From positions 1 to 64,000 of the forward strand of contig JACJYV010000007.1 of assembly GCA_020635905.1 (NCBI GenBank): DNA of 64,000 bases, in the 5' to 3' direction. The DNA comes from Bacteroidia bacterium. Its GTDB lineage: Bacteria > Bacteroidota > Bacteroidia > J057 > JADKCL01. The notes under the pieces were generated by a model. The model searched no databases. It was given only the letters and a program-made list of their open reading frames with translations, and was not told where the DNA came from. Made by a program: the position numbers and the translations under genes. Each line of letters opens with the position of its first letter. Position 1 is the stretch's first letter. Below are positions 45,000 to 54,532 of the stretch, one piece after another.

Positions 45000-45040
45000 C
45001 TGTATTCTCTTTCAGAGGACTTCAAAAAACAAAGAAGGTC

Positions 45041-45130
45041 AAGGCGGACGAAGGTGAAGAAAGCGCAGTTTACTATTGTAAATGAGCATTTCTGAGCCAA
45101 GTCCAACGCAGAGATTCGAAGTTTTTAGAG
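45041..45130 (-). repeat. about 90-bp dispersed repeat, copy 2 (inverted)
   Basis: Reverse-strand copy of 279-366, including AAAAACTTCGAA, GTTGGACTTGG, AAATGCTCATTT and GCGCTTTCTTCACCTTCGTCC. It lies between the terminator hairpin and the stop codon of the T9SS gene at 45138, so it would be part of that gene's 3' untranslated region. Confidence 0.8.
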
Positions 45131-45137
45131 ATTCCCA

Positions 45138-47237
45138 TTATTCTTTGACAATTCTCGAACTGTACACCTGCTGATTGGAAGTCAAAGTCAGGATGTACAC
45201 CCCGGCTGGAACCTGATCCAGGTTCATACTGACCTTCTGACCAGGAGTAACCTGGGCCAAAGTGCGCATGCTGATCAGTTTTCCATCCAGGCTGGTTACC
45301 CGTACCTGAACATCTTTGCCCGTAAAGGATACAAAGTGCAGGGTGAGATTACCCAGAGTGGGATTGGGATAGACATTGATTCCAATGCTTTCAAGTTCCC
45401 GGTCCACAGACACCACATCCACCTGATTGGTGATGGTCTGGCTGCCGCAGGCGTTGGAGATCACCAGGGTAACGGTGTAGAAACCCGCGTTTGCATAGGT
45501 ATAAGTGGGATTGGCCTGGGTTGAGGTGCCAGATCCGTCGCCAAAGTCCCATGCGTAAGTGACCGTACCAGAAACCGTGCTGGTAAAGGTTACCATATTG
45601 CCCAACACAGAATAGGTAAAACTACCTCCTGAGGGCTGTTGCAATATTCCAATTGAAATTGAACCGCGTCCTGAGCAATATCCACCTCCGTCAAGTTCTG
45701 CATAAAAAGAGGTGGGGCCTGAAAGCACCGCGGTATTCAGGGTATCGCCTGTGCCGAGCATATTTCCTCCAGTAGCTGCGTCATACCAGGTATAATCTCC
45801 CAAATCAGGTGAAACATACAGGGTGGCTCCCGTTCCTTCACATACCGGGTCCATCAAAGCGGAAATGGCCGGCAGGTCGTTGAAGGCTGTAACCGTAACA
45901 CTTGAACGATTCAGACAGCCAGTCAGTACTCCTACGTAGAAGGTTGTGGTGGAATTTACAGCCCCTGAATTCACGAGGTCACCTGAAGCAAATGGGCTGC
46001 CTCCTGTAGGAACCGTAAACCAGTAATGGGTATAAGGAGGATTGGCCGCAACGTCCAGCATGGTCGAATCTCCGGGACATAACGTATCTGCATTGGCAAG
46101 GGGAGTCGCGGGAGTATAACCCACCATGATTTCCTTCCAAACCCGGTTGGGGCAGCCTTTTCCAGTGCCTTCGAGCCAGAACGTATCTGTAACGGTAATC
46201 GCTCCCGCATTGAATGGATTGGCATTGCTCAGGGCACTTCCGCCCATCGCCATATCAAACCAGGCGTAGCCTATGCCTGAACCAGTATCGGCCATCAGCA
46301 TGACGGTATCGCCGCTGCAAATGGTATCCGGGCCGGAAATGGTAAGGGTTTTGAAGATGGTCAGGCTGGCCATCAGGGAGTCATTGGAAGTGTCGTTGGT
46401 GTCGCCGGGGTGAGCAGTCCAGCCATTCAGGATGAGGCTGCCGCCGCTGAAAAAGTTGGCGGGGAAAGAAACCATGGTGGTGTCGCCGGGAAGCAGGGTT
46501 GCCACGGTGTCGTTCATGGAGCCCGAGAAATCGCCGCCCAGCATCACATTCACCGCGAGGTCATTCAGGGTATCCAGACCCACGTTGGCCACCCAGGCCA
46601 CAATGGTATCATTTCCGTCAGAACAGCTGCTGTCTGCCGGGGAAGAGAATCCAATGAATTTTGCATCTTCAGGAAAACCCATGGGGGAAAGAATCACATT
46701 ATAGTCTTCAGTTTCCCCGTAGTTGCCTACGCTATTGGTGCAGGCCTGGCCAGAATTGGCCACGGTGTTATAGGTGGCTCTGACCCGCATCCGCACAGGA
46801 ATGCCGGTTACCCCCGTGGCAGGCACGTTGAAGGTGCCACTGTGAGTAAGGGAAGCGGGGGAGGAAAAAATGTATTCAGTGGCCTCAAAAAAGCCATTAT
46901 TATTCATGTCAATCCAGATGGACAGGCCTTGCTGGTACTGGTTTCCACCTGTTTCAGCGTAAAGGAGATAAGAAGACCCCAGGGTAAAATTCCAGACAGG
47001 AGTGGCGAAAAAGGAATAACCATTACTTCCGCCAAGACATGCATAATTGTGCACGCCTATGTTTCCGATCCTCAAGCTGTCCACGGCATCGCCGTAGGTG
47101 CAGTTGTTGGTCGGGCCCGTGCTGGTGGCGCATTGCGCCGCCAGGTTTCCGTAATCAGTCAAAAAGATGACTGTCAGGAGGGCTAATATTTTTGAAAAGA
47201 GCAGGAAAGGAGGATTGATTGTAATTGTTTTTCTCAT
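45138..47237 (-). CDS. T9SS-exported GEVED/Ig-like/PKD protein
   Basis: 699 aa. Signal peptide (LFSKILALLTVIFLTDYGNLAAQ). A GEVED domain occupies about residues 90-180 (GLSIWIDMNNNGFFEATEYIF, NYGETEDYNVIL). Several Ig-like repeats follow, each with a GxxVMLxA or DTLCPGDSTML block (CSGDTVMLMA, CPGDSTMLDV), then a PKD domain (TYAWDFGDGSGTST) and a T9SS sorting domain from VYPNPTLGNLTLHF to SSRIVKE. It is likely a cell-surface adhesin or matrix protein. The 90-bp repeat and a terminator lie in its 3' region. Confidence 0.9.
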   Translation of the reverse strand: MRKTITINPPFLLFSKILALLTVIFLTDYGNLAAQCATSTGPTNNCTYGDAVDSLRIGNIGVHNYACLGGSNGYSFFATPVWNFTLGSSYLLYAETGGNQYQQGLSIWIDMNNNGFFEATEYIFSSPASLTHSGTFNVPATGVTGIPVRMRVRATYNTVANSGQACTNSVGNYGETEDYNVILSPMGFPEDAKFIGFSSPADSSCSDGNDTIVAWVANVGLDTLNDLAVNVMLGGDFSGSMNDTVATLLPGDTTMVSFPANFFSGGSLILNGWTAHPGDTNDTSNDSLMASLTIFKTLTISGPDTICSGDTVMLMADTGSGIGYAWFDMAMGGSALSNANPFNAGAITVTDTFWLEGTGKGCPNRVWKEIMVGYTPATPLANADTLCPGDSTMLDVAANPPYTHYWFTVPTGGSPFASGDLVNSGAVNSTTTFYVGVLTGCLNRSSVTVTAFNDLPAISALMDPVCEGTGATLYVSPDLGDYTWYDAATGGNMLGTGDTLNTAVLSGPTSFYAELDGGGYCSGRGSISIGILQQPSGGSFTYSVLGNMVTFTSTVSGTVTYAWDFGDGSGTSTQANPTYTYANAGFYTVTLVISNACGSQTITNQVDVVSVDRELESIGINVYPNPTLGNLTLHFVSFTGKDVQVRVTSLDGKLISMRTLAQVTPGQKVSMNLDQVPAGVYILTLTSNQQVYSSRIVKE

Positions 47238-47304
47238 AATAATTTCAAGAAAGCAGGGATTTAATAAAATTAAATATATAAAAAATTAATTAAAGATATT
47301 GCTC

Positions 47305-49056
47305 TTATTGCCCTTTTATGAGGCTTGCTCCACTAATTTTAGACGGAAATTCATCTGAAAATGAATAAATGGCAAAGTTTTCTTTCAATTTTCCATCCGC
47401 ACCAAATTTAGCTTTGAAGGCCAGAACTTTTTCTTCAAATGGCTTCAGCAGAACCTTTCCAGGCAGGTTTTTGACCTGGCAATTTTCCGCCCTGAGGTTC
47501 ACGTGAAGGGGCCAGCCAGTTTGGTTTACCAGCACCAGTTCCAGCTTTTCAAATCCGGGTTTTGCCTGTTTTTTAGGGGTTTGAGCAAATATTCTGCTGC
47601 TGAGGGCCATTCCATGCAGATTGGGCGCATAAAAGCTGCGATAGGTCAGGTATGGAATCCACTTGCCATTGGCGTCAGTTTTTTCAAAAAATGCATCCCA
47701 CAACACCTCCTTTTTGGGGCTGATCACCAGCAGACGATTGATCCCGCCCCCGTTAACAAAGTAATTTCCATCGTAGAGCAACATGGCGTTACCTGTACGG
47801 ATACTTTTGCCATTGGTCAGGCTGTCAAAATCCATCCTGAATTCCCAAACAAGTTTGGGTTCGGCCTTGCCGGGAATGCCCTGAGAAAAGATCCTGACGC
47901 TGGAGATAATGGCCGGGTCCATGACCGAATCATTATTGAAAACCAGCAAGTTACCGTCGGGTAAAAGCTCACTCCCGTGCTGTCGCTTAATCAGCCCCTG
48001 TCCATGCAGAGCCTGTCCTGAGGCCATTCTGTCTCCCCAGGAATCCACCACCCGACCCGTTTTCTTGTCGATGCGCACGATGCGGCTGATGTCGCGAAAA
48101 CCCACGTAAACCTGTTCATTTTCCTCGTCAAAAAAGCAGGCATTCATGTGGGTCATGCCAGTGCAGCCCAATTTTTGAAAATCGCCAAAGCAAAGGTCGG
48201 GCATGGTAAAATAATCCCGCGAAGACCACGACCAAACCACTTTTCCTTCCCGGTCATATTCGATCACGGTGCCAAACTGCACCTCAGCTGAATCCTGGTT
48301 TCCGGTCAGTTTCATATTTTCGTATTCCTGCCCCAAAACGGCAATGTGGCCGTTTGAAAGCTTCTGAATGTAGTGGTGATATTCCTCATTGCCCTTGTCA
48401 CTGACCTGACCGTCGTTAGGGCCCTCCCAGATAATTTGACCCTTCAGGTCAGTTTCGTAAGCGCCTTCCCGCTGATACACAAAGGTCAGGGTGCCCTCGT
48501 CCGTGAGTTTGAGGTCGCGTAGTTGGGCCCCGCCCCGAATGGCTCTGGGCGGATTGGGAATGTACCAAATAGGCTTTCCCTGCTCGTTCACCATGATTTC
48601 CGCATAGTCGAGGGTAATGGCAGAGCGGGAAGGCAGGTAAACGGGTTGGTCGGGATGGGTCAGTCTGACCCTGATTTTTTCGGGATCCACCAAAGGTGAA
48701 TTTCCAGTACTGAATGAATGCCAGGGGCTTTTTTGCAAACCAGGAAGGGTGGCCACCCGCCAGTCATATTGCTGGCCGAAGGCCAGATCGTCGAGAATGA
48801 ATTCATTCATGCTGGTTTTGAAAATGCTGATTGCTCCTTTCTTGTGTCCGTCTTTTTGCAGAGAATAAAATTCGCCACCTTTGGCCATTTCTCTGATTTC
48901 CAGCAGGTAAGAGCGGTCAGTTGAGTTTGCAGGCCAGCGAAATAAAACCTGGGTGTAATTCAGAGTTTCGCCATCCGCGGGTGAAAATGCTTGTCCGTAA
49001 GTCAGGCAGGAAACCAACAGGAAGAGAGCGAAGAGGAATGATTTGAAAAATTGCAT
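47305..49056 (-). CDS. Secreted arylsulfotransferase (ASST)-like protein
   Basis: 583 aa. Signal peptide (FLFALFLLVSCLTYGQ), then an N-terminal fibronectin-like beta domain, and a beta-propeller with the ASST pattern: YHHYIQKLSNGHIAVLG, GTVIEYDREGKVVWSWSSRDYF, TGMTHMNACFFDEENEQVYVGFRD, and IDKKTGRVVDSWGD. The His of THMNA fits the ASST active-site His that becomes sulfated; others (HGQGLIKRQHGSELLPDG) complete the set. PAPS-independent ASSTs move sulfate between phenolic compounds in the periplasm. It lies 41 bases from a PAPS-type sulfotransferase gene on the same strand. Whether this one is active is not certain. Confidence 0.8.
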   Translation of the reverse strand: MQFFKSFLFALFLLVSCLTYGQAFSPADGETLNYTQVLFRWPANSTDRSYLLEIREMAKGGEFYSLQKDGHKKGAISIFKTSMNEFILDDLAFGQQYDWRVATLPGLQKSPWHSFSTGNSPLVDPEKIRVRLTHPDQPVYLPSRSAITLDYAEIMVNEQGKPIWYIPNPPRAIRGGAQLRDLKLTDEGTLTFVYQREGAYETDLKGQIIWEGPNDGQVSDKGNEEYHHYIQKLSNGHIAVLGQEYENMKLTGNQDSAEVQFGTVIEYDREGKVVWSWSSRDYFTMPDLCFGDFQKLGCTGMTHMNACFFDEENEQVYVGFRDISRIVRIDKKTGRVVDSWGDRMASGQALHGQGLIKRQHGSELLPDGNLLVFNNDSVMDPAIISSVRIFSQGIPGKAEPKLVWEFRMDFDSLTNGKSIRTGNAMLLYDGNYFVNGGGINRLLVISPKKEVLWDAFFEKTDANGKWIPYLTYRSFYAPNLHGMALSSRIFAQTPKKQAKPGFEKLELVLVNQTGWPLHVNLRAENCQVKNLPGKVLLKPFEEKVLAFKAKFGADGKLKENFAIYSFSDEFPSKISGASLIKGQ

Positions 49057-49097
49057 GGCAATAAATTTCTGAAAAGAATCGCGGATGAAAAAATGGA

Positions 49098-50120
49098 TCA
49101 GGCAATCAGGTCGGGCCTATCCTTCAGGCTGGCCAGAAAATTTTCCTGGGGGGCACGGCGGCGCAGGTCCTCTGGCGAGGTCAATTCCAGGGCCCGGGCG
49201 ATCAGGATTTCGTTTTCTGCTTCGAATTGGGCGATTTGTTCAGGGGAATAATTTTTTACGGTTAGGGGCGGGAATTCCAGGGAATAACCTAACTCAAGAA
49301 GCTGATTTCCCGCCACAGATTCAAACAGCTGAATTTCTTCCTGGCTCAATTCCGTTTTGTATTTTTGCACATTATTGGGAATCAGGGGTTTGCCCACATT
49401 GACCCACATCGCTCCCGAGGCGGCTGTGATGCGGGATTCGTCTGAAAGATAAAAACTGTCCACGGCCGCGTCCCTGAATTTCACCCCTAAAAATTCGCAC
49501 AAACGTCTCAATTCCTCCCTTGGGGTGCGCAAAAGATCTGCATAATGGACCATCAAACACCTTTCCTGTCCGATTTTCTGTTGGATGGATGCGGCCAGTT
49601 CCTGTTCAGTTTTCCATTTTTGGGCAATGTGCCAGATGTGCTTGGGGCCAACCACCACCTTTTTCATGGAAACGGCCACATCCCTCCCGTCCCGCACCAG
49701 CCAGATGTATTTCAGGGGCGGGCCCGAACTTTCCAGTTCAGCAAACAGACGCACATTATATAGCCCTTTGCAAAGCCACATCTGGGCACCATCCTTTTGG
49801 GCAATGTACTGATACACAGATCGAAAAAGACCAAACAGCGAGGGTTCATCTGCCTGGCTAAGAATGGTTTCCAGAGGCAGGGGAATGTGTCGCCACGGCA
49901 CAGGATTCAATTCCACCCAATGGCAAATATCCTGTGCCAGCCAGCGAAGATTTTCGGGGTGTTGCAGGTCACCATATTTGGGTAAAAGGGGTTGGAAAGT
50001 TCGTAAAATGTGAGGGGGATGGGGGGCGGAAACTTCAGGAAGCTGGTCCAGAATCAGGCGCAAAAGGTTGGATCCAGAGCGCCGGGTGCCGATCATTTGT
50101 ATCCCTGAAATTTCTGTCAT
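49098..50120 (-). CDS. PAPS-dependent sulfotransferase family protein
   Basis: 340 aa. The 5'-phosphosulfate loop is seen near the N-terminus (IGTRRSGSNLLRLILDQLP) and the 3'-phosphate site as YIWLVRDGRDVAVSMKKV at about residue 139. A tail of about 50 residues follows the core. Such cytosolic enzymes transfer sulfate from PAPS to hydroxyl or amino groups of metabolites, lipids or glycans. The substrate is unknown. The gene begins 7 bases after the chromate transporter gene ends and is followed by the ASST-like gene, so it is probably co-transcribed with both. Sulfotransfer in two compartments side by side is notable. Confidence 0.85.
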   Translation of the reverse strand: MTEISGIQMIGTRRSGSNLLRLILDQLPEVSAPHPPHILRTFQPLLPKYGDLQHPENLRWLAQDICHWVELNPVPWRHIPLPLETILSQADEPSLFGLFRSVYQYIAQKDGAQMWLCKGLYNVRLFAELESSGPPLKYIWLVRDGRDVAVSMKKVVVGPKHIWHIAQKWKTEQELAASIQQKIGQERCLMVHYADLLRTPREELRRLCEFLGVKFRDAAVDSFYLSDESRITAASGAMWVNVGKPLIPNNVQKYKTELSQEEIQLFESVAGNQLLELGYSLEFPPLTVKNYSPEQIAQFEAENEILIARALELTSPEDLRRRAPQENFLASLKDRPDLIA

Positions 50121-50126
50121 GGCTTG

Positions 50127-51335
50127 CTAAAGTGTCGCAATATACGGAATTAAGAATCCAAGCAAACCTGCTCCCGGGATGATCCAGATCACATTGAGGC
50201 GGGTGAAAAGACTCAGCCCGAGAGCCAGCGGCAGCACTATAAAAGTGGTGAGTCCGGGTTCGAGGTCTTTTCCCATGATCCAAACGGCGGCGAAGATCAT
50301 GCCGATCACTGCCGGACGGATGCCCCGAAAGGCTGCCTGCACCCCCGGGTGCTTTTTGAGGGACTGCAGCATGCCTGAAGCCAGGATCATGAGCAGGGCA
50401 GGAGGCACAAACATGCCCAGGGTGGCGGTAAGGGCGCCTAAAATGCCTGCTTGTTTGAAGCCAATGAAGGCTGCGCTGATCAGGATGGGGCCAGGTGTCA
50501 CCTGGCCCAGGGCTATGCCGTCCGCGAATTCGCGGGCGGAGAGCCAGGACAGCTCGCTGACCACGATTTGTTGCAGCGCGGGGATGATCACATAACCGCC
50601 ACCAAACAGGGTCAGGCTGATGCCAGAAAAGGTAAAAAACAGGTCCACCAGCTGGCGCAGGCCGCGGTGGGACCCCGGATCCAGGAAGAGAGCAGGCAGC
50701 ACCATCAGCAGCATCAGGCCCAGCAAGGGGAGAAATTTTTTCAGGGAAAGCTGATTTTCAGGGGAATTGACCTCCATTTTTTCGCCTTCCTGAAAGAAAA
50801 TTCTACCCAGGATACCCGAAACCATGATGATGGCCGCAGTCATGTAAAACCCGCCCACCAGGATCAGGAGGGGCAAGGCAGCCAGCATGATGAGATAATG
50901 AGGAATGGATTTGAGGTGGGTTTTGGCCAGTTTCCAGGCCACAGAAAAGATAATGGCAATAATTGCGGGCATGATGCCCGCAAAAACAGATTCCATGGCC
51001 GGCAGGTCGCCCCAGGTGAAATACACCCACGATAGTCCCAAAACCAGCAAAAAAGCAGGTAAAAGTACGGCCGCCATGGCCACCAGGGCACCACTGATGC
51101 CCCGGATGCGATAGCCGACAAAGGCGGTGACATTCACCGCCAGGGGACCAGGCAGGATGCCCCCCAAACTGACCCCGTCGAGGACCTCCTCGTCGGCGAG
51201 CCAACCTTTCTGGCGTACCAGACGGTCGCGGATGACGGCCACCAGAGCCATAAAACCGCCGAAGGCGGTGGCGCCAATCCGCAGGAATTCCCAAAATATG
51301 GCCGCCAGGGAGGGGCGCTGAGGAGTTTCAGCCAT
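50127..51335 (-). CDS. Chromate transporter, ChrA type
   Basis: 402 aa, the length of a two-domain ChrA. Two homologous halves each start with a hydrophobic helix carrying the family pattern: FLRIGATAFGGFMALVAV near residue 15, and FTFSGISLTLFGGGYVIIPAL near 235, followed by LGQVTPGPILISAAFIG, the conserved GxVTPGP motif, and in the first half GGILPGPLAVNVTAFVGYR. ChrA exports chromate by proton or sulfate exchange. Its neighbour is a sulfotransferase that uses sulfate activated as PAPS, so a sulfate link is thinkable, but chromate resistance is the family's known role. Confidence 0.9.
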   Translation of the reverse strand: MAETPQRPSLAAIFWEFLRIGATAFGGFMALVAVIRDRLVRQKGWLADEEVLDGVSLGGILPGPLAVNVTAFVGYRIRGISGALVAMAAVLLPAFLLVLGLSWVYFTWGDLPAMESVFAGIMPAIIAIIFSVAWKLAKTHLKSIPHYLIMLAALPLLILVGGFYMTAAIIMVSGILGRIFFQEGEKMEVNSPENQLSLKKFLPLLGLMLLMVLPALFLDPGSHRGLRQLVDLFFTFSGISLTLFGGGYVIIPALQQIVVSELSWLSAREFADGIALGQVTPGPILISAAFIGFKQAGILGALTATLGMFVPPALLMILASGMLQSLKKHPGVQAAFRGIRPAVIGMIFAAVWIMGKDLEPGLTTFIVLPLALGLSLFTRLNVIWIIPGAGLLGFLIPYIATL

Positions 51336-51340
51336 GCCGT

Positions 51341-52150
51341 TTATTCCCTCAATTGATACCTGAATGCGCCAGGGGGCATGAGCAAGGAGCTTTGCATCAT
51401 GAGGTTATGGGTCTTTTTGAAAGCCTGATCCACCTCGTGGAGGGCAATGTCAACCCTGGTTTTGAGGTCGAGGCCGCCCTTTTTGTTGAACCAGGCAGCT
51501 TCCAGCCACCTTTTGGCGAGAAAAAGGTCTTTGCGAACTGTATGTTTGCCTTCGAGCCAGAGTAAACCCAATTCATACTGGGCCTGGGGGCTTTTTTTCT
51601 GTTCGGCTGCCCACTGAAACCAGGCCAGTCCGGCTGAGTCGTTGCGGGCTACTCCGCTGCCATTAAGCAGGGCATTTCCACAAAAAAGTGCGGCTGCTAC
51701 ATTGCCCTGTCCGGCGGCGGCCAGGCCAAATCCGTAGGCTTTTTTGAGGTCGTAAAATTTGATGGTTTGGGTCGGCTCGCCCGGTCCGTCACCTTTGTCG
51801 GCATAGATGCCCATGAGCTTGACCCGGGCATCTTCAAAGCCAGCGGCGGCAGATTTTTCCATCCATTCGATGCCTTTTTTGTAACGGGCAGCATCGAATA
51901 TGCGGCGCACACCCTGCAATCCCAGCAAATACATCCCTTCGGGATGTCCGGCTTCTGCAGACTTTTTGACCCAAAACTGGGAGCTGTCGTCGTTGGCTTC
52001 GACTTCAGAGCCAAAGCGGAATTTTTCCGAAAGGCGCAGCATGGCGGCGCTGTCCCCGGCGGCAGCTTTTTGGCGGAGTTCGACCAGATTCTGAGCGTGG
52101 AGAGAGACGGCCAGAAGGAGGAGAAGGAGAATGGAAAAAGGTCTGCGCAT
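51341..52150 (-). CDS. Secreted Sel1-like/TPR repeat protein
   Basis: 269 aa from the Met at 52150, which starts a signal peptide (RRPFSILLLLLLAVSLHAQ); five more residues upstream are possible but unlikely. Sel1-type repeats fill about 25-230: SAEAGHPEGMYLLGL, SAAAGFEDARVKLMG, GLAAAGQGNVAAALFCG, WAAEQKKSPQAQYELGLLWLEGK (read in parts). Such proteins are scaffolds for protein complexes, usually periplasmic. It lies between the C26 hydrolase and ChrA genes with gaps of only 8 and 5 bases, so it belongs to their transcript. Its partner is unknown. Confidence 0.85.
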   Translation of the reverse strand: MRRPFSILLLLLLAVSLHAQNLVELRQKAAAGDSAAMLRLSEKFRFGSEVEANDDSSQFWVKKSAEAGHPEGMYLLGLQGVRRIFDAARYKKGIEWMEKSAAAGFEDARVKLMGIYADKGDGPGEPTQTIKFYDLKKAYGFGLAAAGQGNVAAALFCGNALLNGSGVARNDSAGLAWFQWAAEQKKSPQAQYELGLLWLEGKHTVRKDLFLAKRWLEAAWFNKKGGLDLKTRVDIALHEVDQAFKKTHNLMMQSSLLMPPGAFRYQLRE

Positions 52151-52158
52151 GTGCGAAC

Positions 52159-52917
52159 TTAACAAAATTCAAGCCAATAATTCAAAAGCAGATCAGGATC
52201 GATCACAGCTTCTTTTGCATGAACGAAAAATTCGGGGTGCCATTGCACACCCATCACCCGGCCGGGTGGGGCTCCCTCCCAGGAATAGGCCTCGACGAGG
52301 CCGTCTTCCGCACACCAGGCTTCAGGGATCAATCCCTTTCCCAGGTTTTTGAAACCCTGGTGATGCACGGTGTTTACCCTGGTAAGTGGGGAATTTCCAT
52401 AAAGCTTTTGCAGCAAGCCTTCCGCGGCAAAACGCAGGCTATGAAAATTCTGGTCGTATAATTCCAGATTGCGGTGCTCAAAAGCCTGTGGAATCTGGGT
52501 GCCAATGTCCTGATAAAGGGTTCCTCCAAAGTACACGTTCATTATCTGGCTGCCGCGGCAAATCCCCAGCAAAGGAAGATTCAATTCCAATGCTTTTTCG
52601 ATGATATTCAATTCAAATATATCCCGCTGGCGGTCTCCCTTCCATTTGGTGGGATGAATGGGCTGTTCTCCGTAGGATTCCGGGGCTACATCTGAGCCTC
52701 CCTGGAGCAGAATGCCGTCCATTTCCCTCAGAAAGTTCAGCAACTGCCCTTCGGGCAAAGGTGGGATCATGATTGGCAACGCCCCGGCCCGCGATACATA
52801 TTCCAGCATTTGCTGTTCCACACATGCGTAGGTATTGGAACCGTAAAGGGCGGATCGCCCCGGCTCGGGATACATGAATCGGGCAGGAATTCCTATTTTC
52901 AAGGGTTTGTTTTTCAT
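52159..52917 (-). CDS. Class I glutamine amidotransferase-like peptidase C26
   Basis: 252 aa from the Met at 52917, which begins KNKPLKIGIPARF; upstream frame is rejected because it would overlap the GH3 gene. The nucleophile elbow GICRGSQIMNVYFGG (Cys) lies near residue 116 and the partner His and Glu in GVQWHPEFF near 228. GGSDVAPESYG supports the gamma-glutamyl-GABA hydrolase (PuuD-like) branch, which cleaves amide-linked gamma-glutamyl compounds. It follows the GH3-type ligase gene by 4 bases. A ligase that makes amides next to a hydrolase that cuts them suggests linked substrates, but neither substrate is known. Confidence 0.88.
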   Translation of the reverse strand: MKNKPLKIGIPARFMYPEPGRSALYGSNTYACVEQQMLEYVSRAGALPIMIPPLPEGQLLNFLREMDGILLQGGSDVAPESYGEQPIHPTKWKGDRQRDIFELNIIEKALELNLPLLGICRGSQIMNVYFGGTLYQDIGTQIPQAFEHRNLELYDQNFHSLRFAAEGLLQKLYGNSPLTRVNTVHHQGFKNLGKGLIPEAWCAEDGLVEAYSWEGAPPGRVMGVQWHPEFFVHAKEAVIDPDLLLNYWLEFC

Positions 52918-52921
52918 GGAT

Positions 52922-54427
52922 TTAACTGATTTTTTGTTTGATTTTTCCCGCCAGCACATCTGCGATAGAACGGTCATTTTTCAGTCGGGGTAATTTGAAT
53001 TGGCCGCCCACTTTGTCGAGGCTTTCCATGTAATTGAGAAAGGTATCCTTCTGCATGACATTGAGCACCAGGGTTCGCATGGCACCCGCCGCGATCAGTT
53101 CACGGTAAAGGTGATTTCCCGCCTGCATAACAACATCCATTTTCAGTCGAAATGCTTCCAGATCGTGGGGAATTTCCGAAAATTCAATGAACCATTCGTG
53201 AAAAGGTGGACCTTCGTTGGGATGAATTTGGGGCGCTACTGTAAACTCGGTCACTTTACCACCTTCCTGCACCATGGCTTCCTTCAAGGCTCTTTCCACC
53301 TCCATTTCAATGACATGTTCGTTGAAGGCAGAGGTAAAATGCGCCATGCGGCCGGTAAAAATCACCCGGTAAGGCTGCAGGGAGGTAAATCTTACCGTAT
53401 CCCCCAGATTATACCCCCAAAGCCCGGAAATACTGTTGAGCACCAGCCCGTAATCCTTGCCCAATTCCACTTCCTCCAGCCGAAGGCGGCGGGTGATTCC
53501 GTTGCGAAAATCCTCAGCGGGAATAAATTCATAAAAAAAGCCTGAATGCATGTGCAGCAACAAGCCCAGATTATCGAAGTTTTCCTCAATTGCAAAATAA
53601 CCTTCAGAGGCATTGAACACCTCCACAAAATCAATTTCCCTGCCAATGGCCTCAATCAGGCCGGCTTTGTAAGGCGCCACCTGAAGCCCCCCGTAAACCA
53701 TTACCCTGAGGTTGGGCCAGATCTCAATCACTTTTTTGCCCGTTCGTTCAAACATGCGTTTGAACAAGAGATTCAGCCAGACAGGGAGGCCCGTAATCGC
53801 CCGCACATCGGCCCCAATCGTTTCATCAAGGATGGCCGAGATTTTTTGCTCGAAGACAGGAATGGAATTGGTTTCCCAGCTGGGAACGCGGTTCCATTTT
53901 GCGATACCTGGCAGGAAGTGGTTCAACAAGCCAGAAACCCGGGCCGAAGGGATTTCGCCCATTATGGTCAGGGCCGGGCTGCCGGTCAGAGGCAGGGTTT
54001 TGCCATCCCAGATGTCATAGTTGCGGGAGCGGGCTACATAGGAGCAAAAGGCGTCTGTGGTGGCCCGTACAAAGCAGTTTACCCCTTCAGGTGAGCAGGG
54101 GATGTATTTTTTGCCCGAAGTTGTACCCGACGACATGACCAGATACGAAGGTTTGCCGGGCCAAAGCAGGTCCCTTTCGCCTGCCATGATCCGTTCCACC
54201 CAGGGTTTGAGGATTTCATAATCCACCAGAGGAACGCATTCGCGAAATTCAGCATAACTCATGCCCTTTTTCAGGCCAATTTTTCGCCCGTATTCAGTTT
54301 GGCTGCCCTCAGAAAGCAAATGAAGGAAATATTTTTCCTGGTATTCGTGGGGGCGCTCAGCCCAGTATCTGATTCTGCTTTCGATCTGGTTGACGATCGG
54401 GCGGGCAATCATTCCTCTCCATCCCAT
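52922..54427 (-). CDS. GH3 family acyl-acid amido synthetase-like protein
   Basis: 501 aa, the full GH3 length. Motifs include YLVMSSGTTSGKKYIPCSPEG (the GH3 phosphate-binding loop), MVYGGLQVAPYKAGLIEAIG, and NSISGLWGYNLGDTVRFTSL with GRMAHFTSAFNEHVIE (C-terminal domain). Plant GH3 enzymes adenylate hormones such as indole-3-acetate or jasmonate and join them to amino acids. Bacterial members, common in Bacteroidota, have unknown acids. It is the first gene of a leftward set with the C26 hydrolase, Sel1 protein and ChrA, and is divergent from the BASS transporter gene with 105 bases between their starts. Confidence 0.9.
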   Translation of the reverse strand: MGWRGMIARPIVNQIESRIRYWAERPHEYQEKYFLHLLSEGSQTEYGRKIGLKKGMSYAEFRECVPLVDYEILKPWVERIMAGERDLLWPGKPSYLVMSSGTTSGKKYIPCSPEGVNCFVRATTDAFCSYVARSRNYDIWDGKTLPLTGSPALTIMGEIPSARVSGLLNHFLPGIAKWNRVPSWETNSIPVFEQKISAILDETIGADVRAITGLPVWLNLLFKRMFERTGKKVIEIWPNLRVMVYGGLQVAPYKAGLIEAIGREIDFVEVFNASEGYFAIEENFDNLGLLLHMHSGFFYEFIPAEDFRNGITRRLRLEEVELGKDYGLVLNSISGLWGYNLGDTVRFTSLQPYRVIFTGRMAHFTSAFNEHVIEMEVERALKEAMVQEGGKVTEFTVAPQIHPNEGPPFHEWFIEFSEIPHDLEAFRLKMDVVMQAGNHLYRELIAAGAMRTLVLNVMQKDTFLNYMESLDKVGGQFKLPRLKNDRSIADVLAGKIKQKIS

Positions 54428-54532
54428 AGGCGAATTTTGGGGTGAAACTGTTTCTTTCGCAGGATTAAATTGAGCAATTTGAGATTGTCAACAAAATCTA
54501 ACTTAATTTCGGAAACAAAATTCGATTCCTGC

